NCBI GenBank assembly: GCA_022559845.1
Contig: CM040128.1
Location: 224,053,643 to 224,117,642 of the forward strand
Length of the DNA stretch: 64,000 bases
From: Amorphophallus konjac
Lineage: Eukaryota > Streptophyta > Magnoliopsida > Alismatales > Araceae
Reading direction: 5' to 3'
The notes under the pieces: model-generated
What the model was told of the DNA's origin: nothing
Databases searched by the model: none
What the model saw: the letters and a program-made list of their open reading frames with translations, nothing else
Shown: piece by piece, positions 47,871 through 58,516 of the stretch
Numbering within the stretch: the stretch's first letter is position 1
How the letters are laid out: every line of letters starts with the position of its first letter
Position numbers and translations under genes: made by a program

Positions 47871-49680
47871 GCTATTCATCAAGGCAGTTAAAGCGTCATA
47901 AAGAAAATTACCCTGTGCATGATCTGGAACTAGCTGTAGTTATATTCGCATTGAAGATTTGGCGACATTACCTTTATGGGGAGAAATTCATCATATTTTT
48001 AGATCATAAAAGTCTGAAATACCTCTTTACCCAGAAGGAGTTAAACATGCGACAACGTAGATGGTTGGAGTATCTCAAGGACTGGAAACCAGGGAAAGTA
48101 AATGCTATAGCCGACGCTCTTAGCTGGAAACCAATGGCAACTCTAGCAAGCCTCATGAAAGTTATAACTTGTCTTATTGAAGATTTTTTTCATTTAAATC
48201 TTGATATTGACAGAGAAAGAGAAGGAGGTATGATTGTCAATATAGGGTCTCAACCTACATTGATCGAGGACATAGTCCAATTGCAAGAAAATGACCCCAC
48301 ATTGATGGAGATTAAGGATAATATTGATCAGAGACCGGAATTTTCTATCTCAAATGATGGAAGACTATTATTCAAGGATCGAATTTGTGTGCCGAATCAT
48401 TAAGACACTAAGAAATTGATCATGGAAGAAGCTCACAAATCAAGATATGCTATTCATCCTAGTGCTACCAAGATGTATCAAGATTTGAAAAGAAACTTTT
48501 GGTGGCCCAACATGAAAAGGGAAGTAGCGAACTTTGTAGCTCGCTGTCTCACTTGTCAGCAAGTAAAAGCAGAACATTTAAAACCTGCTGGTAAACTACA
48601 CCCCTTAAATATTCTCGAGTGGAAATGGGAAAGTATAGGGATGGATTTTATCATGGGTTTACCTAAGACGAGAGGAGGACATGATGGTATATGGGTGATC
48701 ATAGACCAATTGACTAAGTCTGCACATTTTTTACCAATGAAAAGTCGATGGTCTGTGGATGTACTAGCATCATTATACATGAGGGAGATTGTCAAACTAC
48801 ATGGTGTCCCTGTCACCATTATATCTGACCGAGACCCTCAGTTCACATCATAATTCTGGAAGGGTCTTCAACATTCATTAGGGACCCGACTTAACTTTAG
48901 CACTGCGTTCTATCCACAAACTGACGGTCAAACTGAAGGGACAAATCAGGTGGTAGAAGATATGCTCAGGGCATGTTCTATTGACTTTGAAGGAAGTTTG
49001 CACGATCACTTGCCTCTAGTAGAATTTTCATACAACAATAGCTACCAAGCTAGTATACAAATGGCACCATTCGAGGCTTTGTATGGTAGAAGTTGTCGAT
49101 CGCCTATTTACTGGAATGAAGTAGGAGAAAAGCAATTTCTCGGTCTTGACATTATCAGGGATACTACCGAGAAGATAAAGCTTATTCGGGAAAGACTTCA
49201 GATGGCACAAGACAAGCAAAAATCGTATGCTGATAATCGAAGGCGTGACCTGGAAATTTAAATAGGAGATCATGTATTTCTCAAAGTTTCTCCAGGTCGG
49301 GGAATTCGAAGATTCGGTATTAAAGGCAAGCTTACTCCAAAATTCAATGGCCCCTTTGAAGTTCTCGAAAGGGTTGGTGAAGTCACGTATCGTATAGCTT
49401 TGCCCCCTCAATTAGCAGGAAGTCATGATGTATTTCACGTCTCAATGCTCAAGAAGTATGTACCTGATCCATTCCATGTCATCACTTATGACAACCTGGA
49501 AATTAAAAAGGACTTGACGTACGAGCAAAAGCCAGTCAAGATCATTGAATGAGAAGTACGTCAACTTCGGAATAAAACTATTCCTATGGTCAAGATTCAA
49601 TGGACCAAGTCATGGCCACATGAAGCAACATGGGAAACTGAAGAAGCCATGCGCAAAAGATTTCCAGAGATCTTTGAATG
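47871..49680 (+). pseudogene. Element F RNase H end, integrase and chromodomain, broken
   Basis: RNase H resumes after element [42 protein letters not shown]. Integrase: zinc domain ([26 protein letters not shown]), WESIGMDFIMGLPK (first Asp), IISDRDPQF (second Asp), a stop at 48850, then TDGQTEGTNQVVEDM with the catalytic Glu. A stop at 49259 separates the C-terminal domain (FNGPFEVLERVGEVTYRIAL, DVFHVSMLKKYVPD). A chromodomain-like tail (EVRQLRNKTIPMVKIQW ... HEATWETEEAMRKRFPEIF) lies at about 49550-49680 after one stop. The chromodomain should direct insertion to marked chromatin in this clade. Confidence 0.9.
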
Positions 49681-49738
49681 TAAGCACACTCTCCATAGCG
49701 ATTCTTATTACAAGGAACTTGGGGACCAAATTCTTTTT

Positions 49739-49751
49739 AAGTGGGGGAGGG
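49739..49751 (+). other. Element F polypurine tract
   Basis: AAGTGGGGGAGGG directly precedes the 3' LTR start TGTAACGCCC. Confidence 0.9.
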
Positions 49752-52700
49752 TGTAACGCCCGAGGATTTTCTAAGAATTTTTCGAGATTAGAAATATAAA
49801 TTAAGCATTTGAATAGGCCAAATGGGCTCTTAATTGAAATGTGGTTAATAAAAACCAATTATTTAGGCCCTACACTAATCCAAGAGGATGAGGCCCATTT
49901 AAATAAAACTAGTTGGCCCAAATTAACTTTGGCCCATGTTCTAGAAGATTAACATTGGTGTATTTACGGAATTAGGGAGATAAATAAGGATCATTAAGGA
50001 TAAGGATAATGGATAATAACACAAGAGTTTGAATAGTTTAAAATTCGACGCTCAAGATAGAAAACAGTCTATCGCGAGACCACATGGAACAAGAAACGGT
50101 CTAGCCCTAGACCGCTAGGAACTGCAGATTCCGTGAGTGGAAGAAAGTGCAAAAGGATTAGATTTTTGACGTCTAGACTTCTAGAGACCGAAGTATGTCG
50201 ACTTGTAAGCATGCTTGGGACTCTCAGAGATCAATCTAATACCTAATTAGGACTCTAGAATCATTCTAATCCATGAAACCCTAGCAAAACCCTATAAATA
50301 GACCTCAGATTTTACCTGCACGACCCTTACTTTTGGCTCGCATAGAACTAAGATAAAGAGGTAGAATCAGAGGTAAGTTTTGTCTAGGAATTTGTTCATT
50401 TTAGTTAGATCTAACTTTTCTCAAAATTTTGTTCTAGGAGATCAAGCCTACAAGGAGATAGAAGCTTTCAAAGACGCTGGTTCGGTGCAAACAACCCAGG
50501 AAGTAGTGCGACTGACCCAGAAAGATCTACAAATTGGAAGCCCTAGACGGGGTAATTAGATAGAGGTTCTTTAGAAGAAATTGTTCCTTTTAGTACCCTC
50601 TTCTTACCTCAAAATTTCACGTCCATAGGTCAAGGGAATCAGGAGATACAAGGGTGTGAAGTTGTCGGTTCAGCATAGGACGTGCAGAAAACTAGGGTTA
50701 ACTTCCAGCCCTAAATTCGAAGTCTAAGGCCCAGGACAGAGGTAGGTTATCTCATGAAAGTCTTAAACTCGAAGTCAGGAATAAAAGCCCTCTAATTTCA
50801 GTCGATTTCATGCATTGTACACCGAGAATTTTATGTTTTCATTAGGACTATGCACCTAGTGCAGTATTCATGCATAAATTGGCCCTAATGGAGTAAAAAA
50901 AAAATTTCCTTGTTTATTATAAACCCACGCATATTGTTGGCCTATACTTGTTCTATCATGCTATAGAGTTTATTCATGTTGATTTCCATGCATGATATGT
51001 CTTAGATTTATATTTTTTATTATTATTATTTGAGTTCTCTGTTTAACAGGAAGAAACGGTCTTCCTGTAGATCGCCAGAACCCCTAGCGGTCGTACGATA
51101 GACCGTTAGCCACAAGAAATGGTTCTCTCTAGACCGTTTTCGATGTCTGAATTTTGTATTATAAGTTAACCCGAAACTTAATGCAGAATGGTCCAAATTA
51201 ATGTATGTTAAGCCTAGTTAAGTAGGTTTTATACCTGTTTTAAATATTATTTTCATATACCTGGTTATGTTAACAGAACATTCTAATAGATTTGATGATT
51301 CTTTATGCACTTAGGATTATTTTTAAACATATGATATTTTTAACCAAGTCATATATTTTTGTAAGTAACTTGAATTTATATGATACATGGACTAGTCATG
51401 ATTTGATCGATGTTACCACTATGTCTCTCTCTTCTAGAGTCATGTTCTTAAATACATGACACATATTCCGGTATGTTGTCATTAGTTACACCTTTGCACA
51501 TTAAGTACACAATCTTGGACTTGATAACCTCTCCATTGGATATTCCTTCCAACAGACTAGGAAATATTATTTCAAGGCCTCTGTAAGACTCCGCAAGCCT
51601 GGGATTCCCACTAGGATGCCGAGCTAGTTGTACCATTAAAATCCCATTTTCTAGAGAGCACTTTTATCGATGTTTTAATGAGTTCTGGACCTTAGCAGTC
51701 TAATGAATGACCGCCAGTGACACCTAGCGGCCCTGACCTAGACCACATGGTTTCAGCTTCTCTTTCATCACATCTGATTATGTTTAACTCATGGTTTTTA
51801 CCTTTGGGTTAAGTATCCTATGATCCTAGATGGTCCATTGATTATCTAGAACTTATCTTGATTCAAATAAATCATTAATGAATTATGGAAATAAAAGAAT
51901 GTACCGTTATGCTGCCAAATTTTCTATAGCATAACCTAGTTATTAATGCATTTCTTGAATTCTCATGATCAATTATTGGTACGTTCTATACCTTGGTTAC
52001 ATTATCATGGAATTATTGTTAAACTTGTACATTATTGGCCACATTATTGTTATAATCGTGAAAGTAACTTGATTTATACTTGAAGATGCAGTTCAAGCAC
52101 TGATTGTGTTCAAGGGCTCTATACTAGTTCCCTCGGTTGATCGTCGGAAACATATTGTAAATCATGGGGTATGATGCTACTAGCGTCGCATTGCGCTAGG
52201 AGTACTTTCTTTATAAATAAGTGAAGATCCACAGACATGAGTAAAGATCCACGTAAATTTACGAAGTACTTGCTATTAAGCGAAAAGTACTTTCTTGCGT
52301 GTTACATGACTTTCTAGTGCATAGCCTTTAAAGTTATGAAAAGTGCATTCTTGTTACATTCTTGTTCATGGAAGGGCCAAATTTACATTCTTGTTATATA
52401 CTTAATCAATCATATTCTCGTGTGTCATCGTGACCATATCTTGTTACTTTGGTTTTGTTTATATGGTTTACTGTATTTGCATGATTTATCTTATTCTCTA
52501 GAGCTAAAATGCTAATCACTTAAATTTACCTTCATATTGAGACGAAGATACCTACTGGGCAAGTGTGCTCATTACTTACTTTCTCAATGTTTTAGGAAGT
52601 ACAAGTGAATCAGATTTGGATTATACGAGTAACGGGTCTGAGAGTGATTGAATGACATATGAACGAGAGAAACCTTAGTTATCAAGTGTCTAGTCGAGTC

Positions 52701-52922
52701 ATGATGTAATCTTTATTTTTATTGAGTCTAGTAAAGAGATTCAAAGATCTTATGTACTTTGATATTATTATTGTTATGGAATAAAGTGAAGTTTGGAAAA
52801 GTTACTTGTGTAATTATTTTTATGTGATTGTCTTGCGCTCTGATTATATTGCTTGCTCGAGGCGTACTAGCCGACTGTTCATGTTCCCGATTGTTTTCGC
52901 TGCATAATCTCGGGACGTGACA
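49752..52922 (+). repeat. Element F 3' LTR
   Basis: It starts TGTAACGCCCGAGG and ends CGGGACGTGACA; it aligns to 26373-29530 along its whole length with many scattered substitutions and small indels, so F is clearly not recent. TATA box at 50293-50300. Confidence 0.95.
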
Positions 52923-52927
52923 CTGAA

Positions 52928-54856
52928 TGACTAGAGGGAAACTATCAAGCTAACACATTTAACACTTGAGAGCAAAATTGGGGTTTACCAACCGAAGGTG
53001 CCTTGCATCATTGAACCCCCTTTTTATTCTTCTTTTTCTTCAAGGCACTCCTGTAAAAAAACAAATCCTCATTTGAAGTTCTTAGGTACCCAAGATCTCT
53101 TAGGTGAGGATTAGTCACACCTTTGGCAGGTGTTTTCAAGAATTTCCATGCATTGTAATCATCAAGATCGATCAAGAAACAATCATGTATCATATGACCA
53201 GAAATACCACAGTAATTGCAACAAACAGTGGACTTCACATTTTTTCTGAAATGAAAAAATAGTGAATTTCTATGTGTGGGCAGGGAATTTATTACTTTGA
53301 TCATCAAGTTTGTTTTTCCCTCTTCTTTGCCAACAGTTCTTGACTGTATGGCCAATTTTCCCACACTTAAAGCATTGAATCTTTGTTTGCTTAACTACAT
53401 GGTTTTCAGCATGAAAGTTTTTCTTATTTGTAAATCTCCTTGAGTTTTTTAAACCATTTTTTTTGTTACAAGTTGTCAAATCATCAGACTTTATAACAGA
53501 ACAGTCATGCATCATGTGACCATCCCTACCACAATAAAAACATGAAGTTCTAACTTTCTTTCTGGGTGCATGTTTATGTGTAACATAGTTGTGCTTAGCA
53601 TGCACAGGGGCACTAGGAGCACCAGTTTGGGATTTCCTGTTCACATATTTCTTTTGCTCAGACATGTTTTTAGGGATTTTCGTTTGTTGAACAGGAGGTA
53701 GTTTCTTAGATGTGCCAGAAACATCTGAAGCATGAACAAATGAGGTTTGCAATTTATTTTCAAATGATTTCTTGTTCACTGGGCTATAGCCAAGCCCTTC
53801 TTTTTGAAAGTTAACACTAACTCCCAGAAGTTTATCCAAATTCTCTTTCCCTTCAACAAACCTTGATAGGAAATCATTTAGATCATGGATTTTAGATTCA
53901 AGGGTTGTTATGTGAAGTTTATACCTGGTTATGTCGGCTTCACATGAAACAACTTGTTAATTCAATATGGCATTCATACTTTTAAAACTTTCTATTTCAT
54001 GTTTCAATTCCTGCACATTTTCAGATTCATTTACATCCAGAATGCATTTTACTTTTTCAAAAGCCATAAGTCTCTCAGAAATGGCATTGTTTAACTCCTT
54101 TAGTTTTTCAATTTCTTTTACAAGTTCTTCATTTCGAATCAGCACATCAACCAGAAATTAATTTTTGGTCATTGAGTTTAGTTTCTCTTTGTAGACTTTT
54201 TCTATTTGTTGGAGTTCATAAATGTTGGCCAGAAGCTCTGCATTTTCATTTGTCAATGAAGTAATTTTTATTTATGAACTCTAACATCAAAAGAAAGAGA
54301 CTCATTTAATTCCTGAAAATGTGAACATTTTTCACAATGGGAATTACTTATGTTATGTTAAACTTCCTTTCTCAATTTTCTATTTTCTGATTTCATTTTC
54401 TTGTATTTCCTTAAGAGTTCATCGTAAGCTTCTATTAAGTCCTCAAATAAAATTTCATCAGTCCCAGAATTTACCTTGGAGCTTTCCTTGCTTGATGTAT
54501 CCAGTTTATCGGCCATGAGACACATGCCATCCATTTTTTTCTTCTTGAGCTTTGATCAAATAATCCATCAGCTCCTTTGTCGTTCTACAAGAAGAGAGAA
54601 ATGGAAACATGTTAGTGTCCATCGAAGCTTTCAATAGACTCAGAACAGTGACATTTTCATGGTTCTTCATTTTATCCTGACTAGACCACATGGTCTCATC
54701 TAGAGGCACTCTGTGAGGACCATCATAAATCAAGTTCCAGAGGTCAAGATTAACAGAATTAATCAGCTCACACATTTTTCCTAACCATAAAGGAAAATCA
54801 GAGACATTAAAAACAGGTAAGCAATTCATCGATATATGTCCAACAGAACAATTCAT
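52928..54856 (-). pseudogene. gag: Element C gag (UBN2-type capsid, coiled coil, three CCHC knuckles), broken
   Basis: This is a copia-like gag on the minus strand. The likely start is ATG near 54856 (MNCSVGHISMNCLPVFNVSD). The capsid segment includes LDLWNLIYDGPHRVP and CRTTKELMDYL, followed by stops near 54506. Coiled-coil-like frames fill 54420-53900 with further stops. The shared VNFQKEGLGYSPVNKKSF block is near 53815. Knuckles: CFYCGRDGHMMHDC (53501-53542), CFKCGKIGHTVKNC (53333-53374) and CNYCGISGHMIHDC (53179-53220). After gag only 80 bp remain before the F insertion; the continuation at 26372 leftward is non-coding. Confidence 0.85.
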
Positions 54857-54915
54857 GATTGACACTACACTGGATTCTCTCTGTAGATCATTAGATCTAA
54901 GGATAATAGAGCCTC

Positions 54916-54927
54916 GCTCAGATACCA
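54916..54927 (-). other. Element C primer binding site (tRNA-iMet, one mismatch)
   Basis: The minus strand reads TGGTATCTGAGC two bases after the LTR end TGTTGGGTCCC (54930 on plus); the canonical form is TGGTATCAGAGC. Confidence 0.85.
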
Positions 54928-54929
54928 AT

Positions 54930-55904
54930 TGTTGGGTCCCGTAGTACAGGAAGACGGATCTAGAGGGGGGGTGAATAGATCCTTCTATTAAAAATTTGTT
55001 CAATTAAAATACAAACACCCCACAGCGAAAACTAACATAACATCTAAACAATTAGGCACGACGTAGATTTACCAAGCAGCAAATAGATCGACATTAAGGA
55101 TTAAAAAAGACATGTAGAACCAAACTCAGGTTAGCTCTTTGTGTGCACAAATTAAGTGTATGTAGCAATTTGATTGGATTGAGTGTGTGATAGTATCAAA
55201 TTAAACCTGTGAATGGAGATAGAGGAAATGGACAGTCACACAGGCGTTCAGATATGAACATGGTGATTTTTAAGGTGGTTCGGGACCACAACGGGCTCCC
55301 TACGTCCACCCCTCAATCAACTGAATGAGGCTTCACTATTGGTAAACCAGCACGGGGATAAATCTCCACACACACACACGGAGCCGAGCTCCAACACACA
55401 CACGCAGGCTGACACCTACACACACACACACACACACGGGGAACAACCTCCCCACGAGGAGAACTCTCCTCAAGCTGTAAACTCAACAACAACGGGGAAG
55501 AACCCCACACACTGTGGATCCTAAATGTAGCAGCACACACACACACTATGGATCTGAAATCCACACACACATACACACACGGGGATGAACCCCAGAACGC
55601 GCTGCTAGAAATGTAGCTCATAGACGCACATGCTGTAAATCGCAGCAACCTTAACAGACTCGGATGTGCACACCGCACAATCCGACCACACACAACTCGG
55701 ATGTGCACACCGCATAATCCGACCACACAGTTGATGTTCACAGATTTAGAAGGAAATACACACTTGAAGCTCAAAGTAATTTAGAAGAGGAAACATAAAT
55801 AAAAACTTCAGATCTAGACTCCCCCTTAGTGAATGATGCAGATCTTGGACATATGTTGCTTCTCCATTTGATTTGAGGTTGACTGGCTTCAGATGGAACT
55901 TGAA
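54930..55904 (-). repeat. Element C 5' LTR (3' portion), interrupted by element D
   Basis: On the plus strand it begins TGTTGGGTCCC beside the primer site. 55565-55890 matches the C 3' LTR at 21380-21720. The sequence breaks off at AACTTGAA, where element D begins; the rest of the LTR should lie beyond the right edge. Confidence 0.85.
55349..55593 (-). repeat. Hairpin array in element C LTR leader
   Basis: Hairpins separated by ACACAC spacers: GGGGAT/ATCTCC (55354-55367), GGAGC/GCTCC (55380-55392), GGGG/CCCC (55438-55453), GAGGAG/CTCCTC (55456-55471), GGGG/CCCC (55494-55506), TGGAT/ATCCA (55549-55563), GGGG/CCCC (55581-55593). A CA-dinucleotide run lies at 55417-55437. The array is 420-660 bp before the LTR 3' end. 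Confidence 0.7.
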
Positions 55905-56198
55905 TGTTGTGTCCCTGTGGTTTTGATGATGTAAGACACTATAAGTAATCTTGTTTGCATGAGAACTGAATTGTTTGTTGTGAGGTTAGTGCACTGTGCA
56001 TTGCATTAGATTACTGCATTTATCTTCTGTGGTTTTGTGAAGCAGAATGTGTAGTTTGACCACTCTAAGCCACAGTCAACTAAGTCAAAGACTCTAAGTC
56101 AAAGTCAACTGAGCAAGGGTCACAGATTAAGCCAAGTCATGAAAAAATCAGTGAAGCTGAAAAAGGCAGGTTGACTAATCTGGCGGAGCATAGACATC

Positions 56199-56690
56199 AA
56201 GTCTGTACATGTTTTGCCATCACTGCCAAAGGTCGATGCTAGTCTTGTTGCCAGAGGAATGAAGGTCGATGCTAGCTTATTGGGAATAGTAGATAAGGTC
56301 GATGATACCTTTCCAACAAAGTCAGAGCACCTCTTGCCAGCGCCAGCCAAGGTCGGTACATCCTTGCTAGTACCATAACTAAGGTCGACGCTGTTTTGAG
56401 AGATTGCATGCAAAGGTATGCATAGGTTTTGCAAATTCCACAGATAAGGTCGGTGCACGTTATGTTTCATGTCATTTAAGGTCTGTGCACATCTTGCCTT
56501 ATATCACATAAGGTCGATGCACATTTTGTTTATGGCCTATAAGGTCAGTGCACATCTAAATACCATGCTTAGTAAGGTCTGTACATACTATCTTTCGTGG
56601 CATCAAGTCTGCGCACATGAAGAACCCAAGTCTGAGTACATGCATTGTTTGAGGATTAAAGTCTGTACAAAGGTTTTGTAAGCTATTGGG
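56199..56690 (+). repeat. Degenerate 32-bp repeat array, 16 units, in U3 of D
   Basis: A core AAGGTC(G/T)(A/G)TGCACAT recurs at 56199, 56229, 56262, 56295, 56319, 56349, 56381, 56413, 56446, 56478, 56510, 56541, 56574, 56605, 56628 and 56659. Spacing is 30-33 bp except for two steps of 23-24. It lies 440-930 bp upstream of the TATA box. The 3' LTR has the same array from about 63586. Confidence 0.85.
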
Positions 56691-57131
56691 AACTGAGGTC
56701 ACTGTAGCGGAGGAAGATGCTTGATGAAATGTCTCAGAGAACTTGGTGTTGTCTATATCACTCAGGTCAACGCACACATAAATTTCTTAATCAGGCAAGT
56801 CAATGCCTTCAAGGGCTAGCTCACAGCAATGGTAGTTCAAAAAGAAAGAGGTCAACAGACCTTATGTCTCTGATACTGGCATATCAGCAAGCATTCTATT
56901 GACAGCAGCAACACTCAAGGGACAACGTGAAGATTCAAGGCACGTGAGCTCTAACTGAGTAGTGGCACGTGATCCAAAGATAACTAATGATGGGCACGTG
57001 ATCCCAAATTGGTGTGAAAAGGTATGTCCATGTGGTAGCGTTTCTGAGAGATTAATGTTTTAGGAAAATTCTTATTCCAGGTGGATTCTCATGATATGCT
57101 GGGCACCTTTTTACGATACCCTATTTTTGGG

Positions 57132-57138
57132 TATAAAT
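57132..57138 (+). promoter_or_regulatory. TATA box of the D LTR
   Basis: GGGTATAAATTGG; transcription would start near 57165, making 57165-58391 the R-U5 leader. Confidence 0.7.
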
Positions 57139-57462
57139 TGGAGGCATCTTCATCTGAAACAAGAAGAAAAGCAGTAGAAAGAAAAAAAAAAGAAAAAAGA
57201 GGAAAGGGGGCACAACTGCGAGATAGGGGAAGTACTAGAGAGTGAGCCAGTGTGCGAGCAGAAGAAAAGAGAAGGAAAGAGAGAGTTCAGAAAAGAAAGT
57301 TTTGAGAAGAAGGGGTGAGCAGCCAGAGCCTTCATTGAAGATCTGTTCATGTAGTGACTCGTGGATCAAATCCAGAGTCATCATGCTCCTCGGAAGTTAC
57401 ATTTGTTTTTGTTTTTTCCTTTTAGGTTTTTCGTTGTTCTCTTCCATTCCTTTGTGCTTTCT

Positions 57463-57959
57463 GATTCCCTGGTTTGGAATCGGTCTCATGTGGATTCAGG
57501 AGAAGGGACAGCGATCTATGGTTTTCCCTCTGTGGATTCAGAGGAAGAGAGGATATAATCCTCTGGGTTTTGGTGAGCAGTGGGTCGCTGTTCACGTCCC
57601 TTCTGCTATGCAGAAGAAGGGAGATTGTGGTCTCTGGTTGCTAGTGACGAGGTGTCACTAGTGGTTTCCCTCCGGCTTGGAGGAAGGGAGGATTGGTCCT
57701 CCGGTTGTGGGCAACTAGGTGTTGCTCACGGTTCCTTCTGCGGTTGCAGGAGAAGGGAGAGTTGGACTCTCCGGTCACTGCCGTAGTAGTGGGTGCTGAT
57801 CTTGTGGGTAGCAAGATCAGGTCGAGGGATTTATCTCCCTCAGGGCAAGCTGTTAGGTAGCGTTTGTTGCAGACTGAGTCTGCTTTGATTTCTAGCTTGT
57901 GCTAGTGGAATCCTCACTCGGTTTGAGTGAGGGGTGGACATAGGCAGACTGTGGGTCTG
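57463..57959 (+). repeat. Hairpin array with covarying stems in the D leader
   Basis: About 17 consecutive hairpins. Arms in order: GATTCC/GGAATC; CCTCTG/CAGAGG; AGAGGAT/ATCCTCT; GTGAGCAG/CTGTTCAC; CTTCTGC/GCAGAAG; GAGA/TCTC; CTAGTGAC/GTCACTAG; CCTCC/GGAGG; GGAGGA/TCCTCC; GTGGGCAAC/GTTGCTCAC; CTGC/GCAG; GGAGAGT/ACTCTCC; CACTG/TAGTG; CTGATCTTG/CAAGATCAG; GAGGGA/TCCCTC; GCAGAC/GTCTGC; CTAGC/GCTAG; CCTCACTC/GAGTGAGG; CAGAC/GTCTG. From about 57526 to 57792 they form four tandem units of about 65-70 bp, each with three hairpins whose stems differ between units yet stay paired. Confidence 0.8.
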
Positions 57960-58393
57960 GCCGAACCACATAAAAATATCTTGTCCATCGTGGTTTGATC
58001 TGTGCGCATACTTTCATATCTTCTACCTCCACTTATCTACATGATTTGTCTAGTTGGTTGTATGCAAGATGCTCAATATTGTACTACTTGATCCGTTGTG
58101 TGCAATGTGTTTGAACTAAGCTACGTGTGAGTATCTATCTCTGTGTGTTGAGTGTTTTATCTTCAGTTCGTAGTATTCATCTGATCTTACTTCGAATTGG
58201 GTCTATTTATCTATTTCAATTGCTGAGTGTATGAGAGTGAACCTCAATAGAATATCGGATTAGGTAAGCCACCTAGTGTTATTTCCGCACAAATCTTTCA
58301 GAGTTAGTTTTTAATCGGATTATTTTTATAACCAGAGATTCATTCACCTCCCCCCCTCTGAATCTCAGCCTTGCACCCTCATATTCTAACAAT

Positions 58394-58406
58394 TGGTATC
58401 AGAGCC
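58394..58406 (+). other. Element D primer binding site (tRNA-iMet)
   Basis: TGGTATCAGAGCC two bases after the LTR end. Confidence 0.92.
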
Positions 58407-58516
58407 AGGTTACTGCCTCATCGGATCCAATGATCCACAGTAGATCCTGTAGTCTCTTTGGTGCATTTCTAAATGTGTTTAGTCTGTTGCATTGAATTGT
58501 TTGTTGCTTTGCTTTT

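Larger units (their letters stand above)
26373..52922 (+). mobile_element. Element F: chromovirus (Ty3/gypsy), complete but with two nested insertions
   Basis: Two 3.16-3.17 kb LTRs (26373-29530 and 49752-52922), both starting TGTAACGC and ending GTGACA, enclose gag-PR-RT-RH-INT-chromodomain on the plus strand. The target duplication CTGAA flanks the whole (26368-26372 and 52923-52927), inside the 3' domain of element C. Element E interrupts gag and element G interrupts RNase H. Removing both with one copy of each target duplication leaves about 11.0 kb. The genes carry several stops, so it is no longer autonomous, but domain content is complete. Confidence 0.95.
55905..58391 (+). repeat. Element D 5' LTR
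   Basis: It starts TGTTGTGTCCC and ends ATTCTAACA before the primer site. Layout: an array of about 32-bp repeats (56199-56690), TATA box (57132-57138), a hairpin array (57463-57959), then a unique U5. The 3' LTR starting at 63292 matches base for base over long runs. Confidence 0.92.

Noticed and set aside
55313..55774. 153-codon Cys-rich minus-strand frame
   Set aside because: Same cause, in the C LTR hairpin array and CA microsatellite.
57242..57661. 139-codon frame with hydrophobic stretch in D's leader
   Set aside because: It lies across tandem hairpin units in LTR sequence; repeats of the unit at DNA level explain the open frame.
57463..57959. CRISPR-like array
   Set aside because: Eukaryotic LTR context; the units differ from each other and are palindromic, with no constant repeat and unique spacers.
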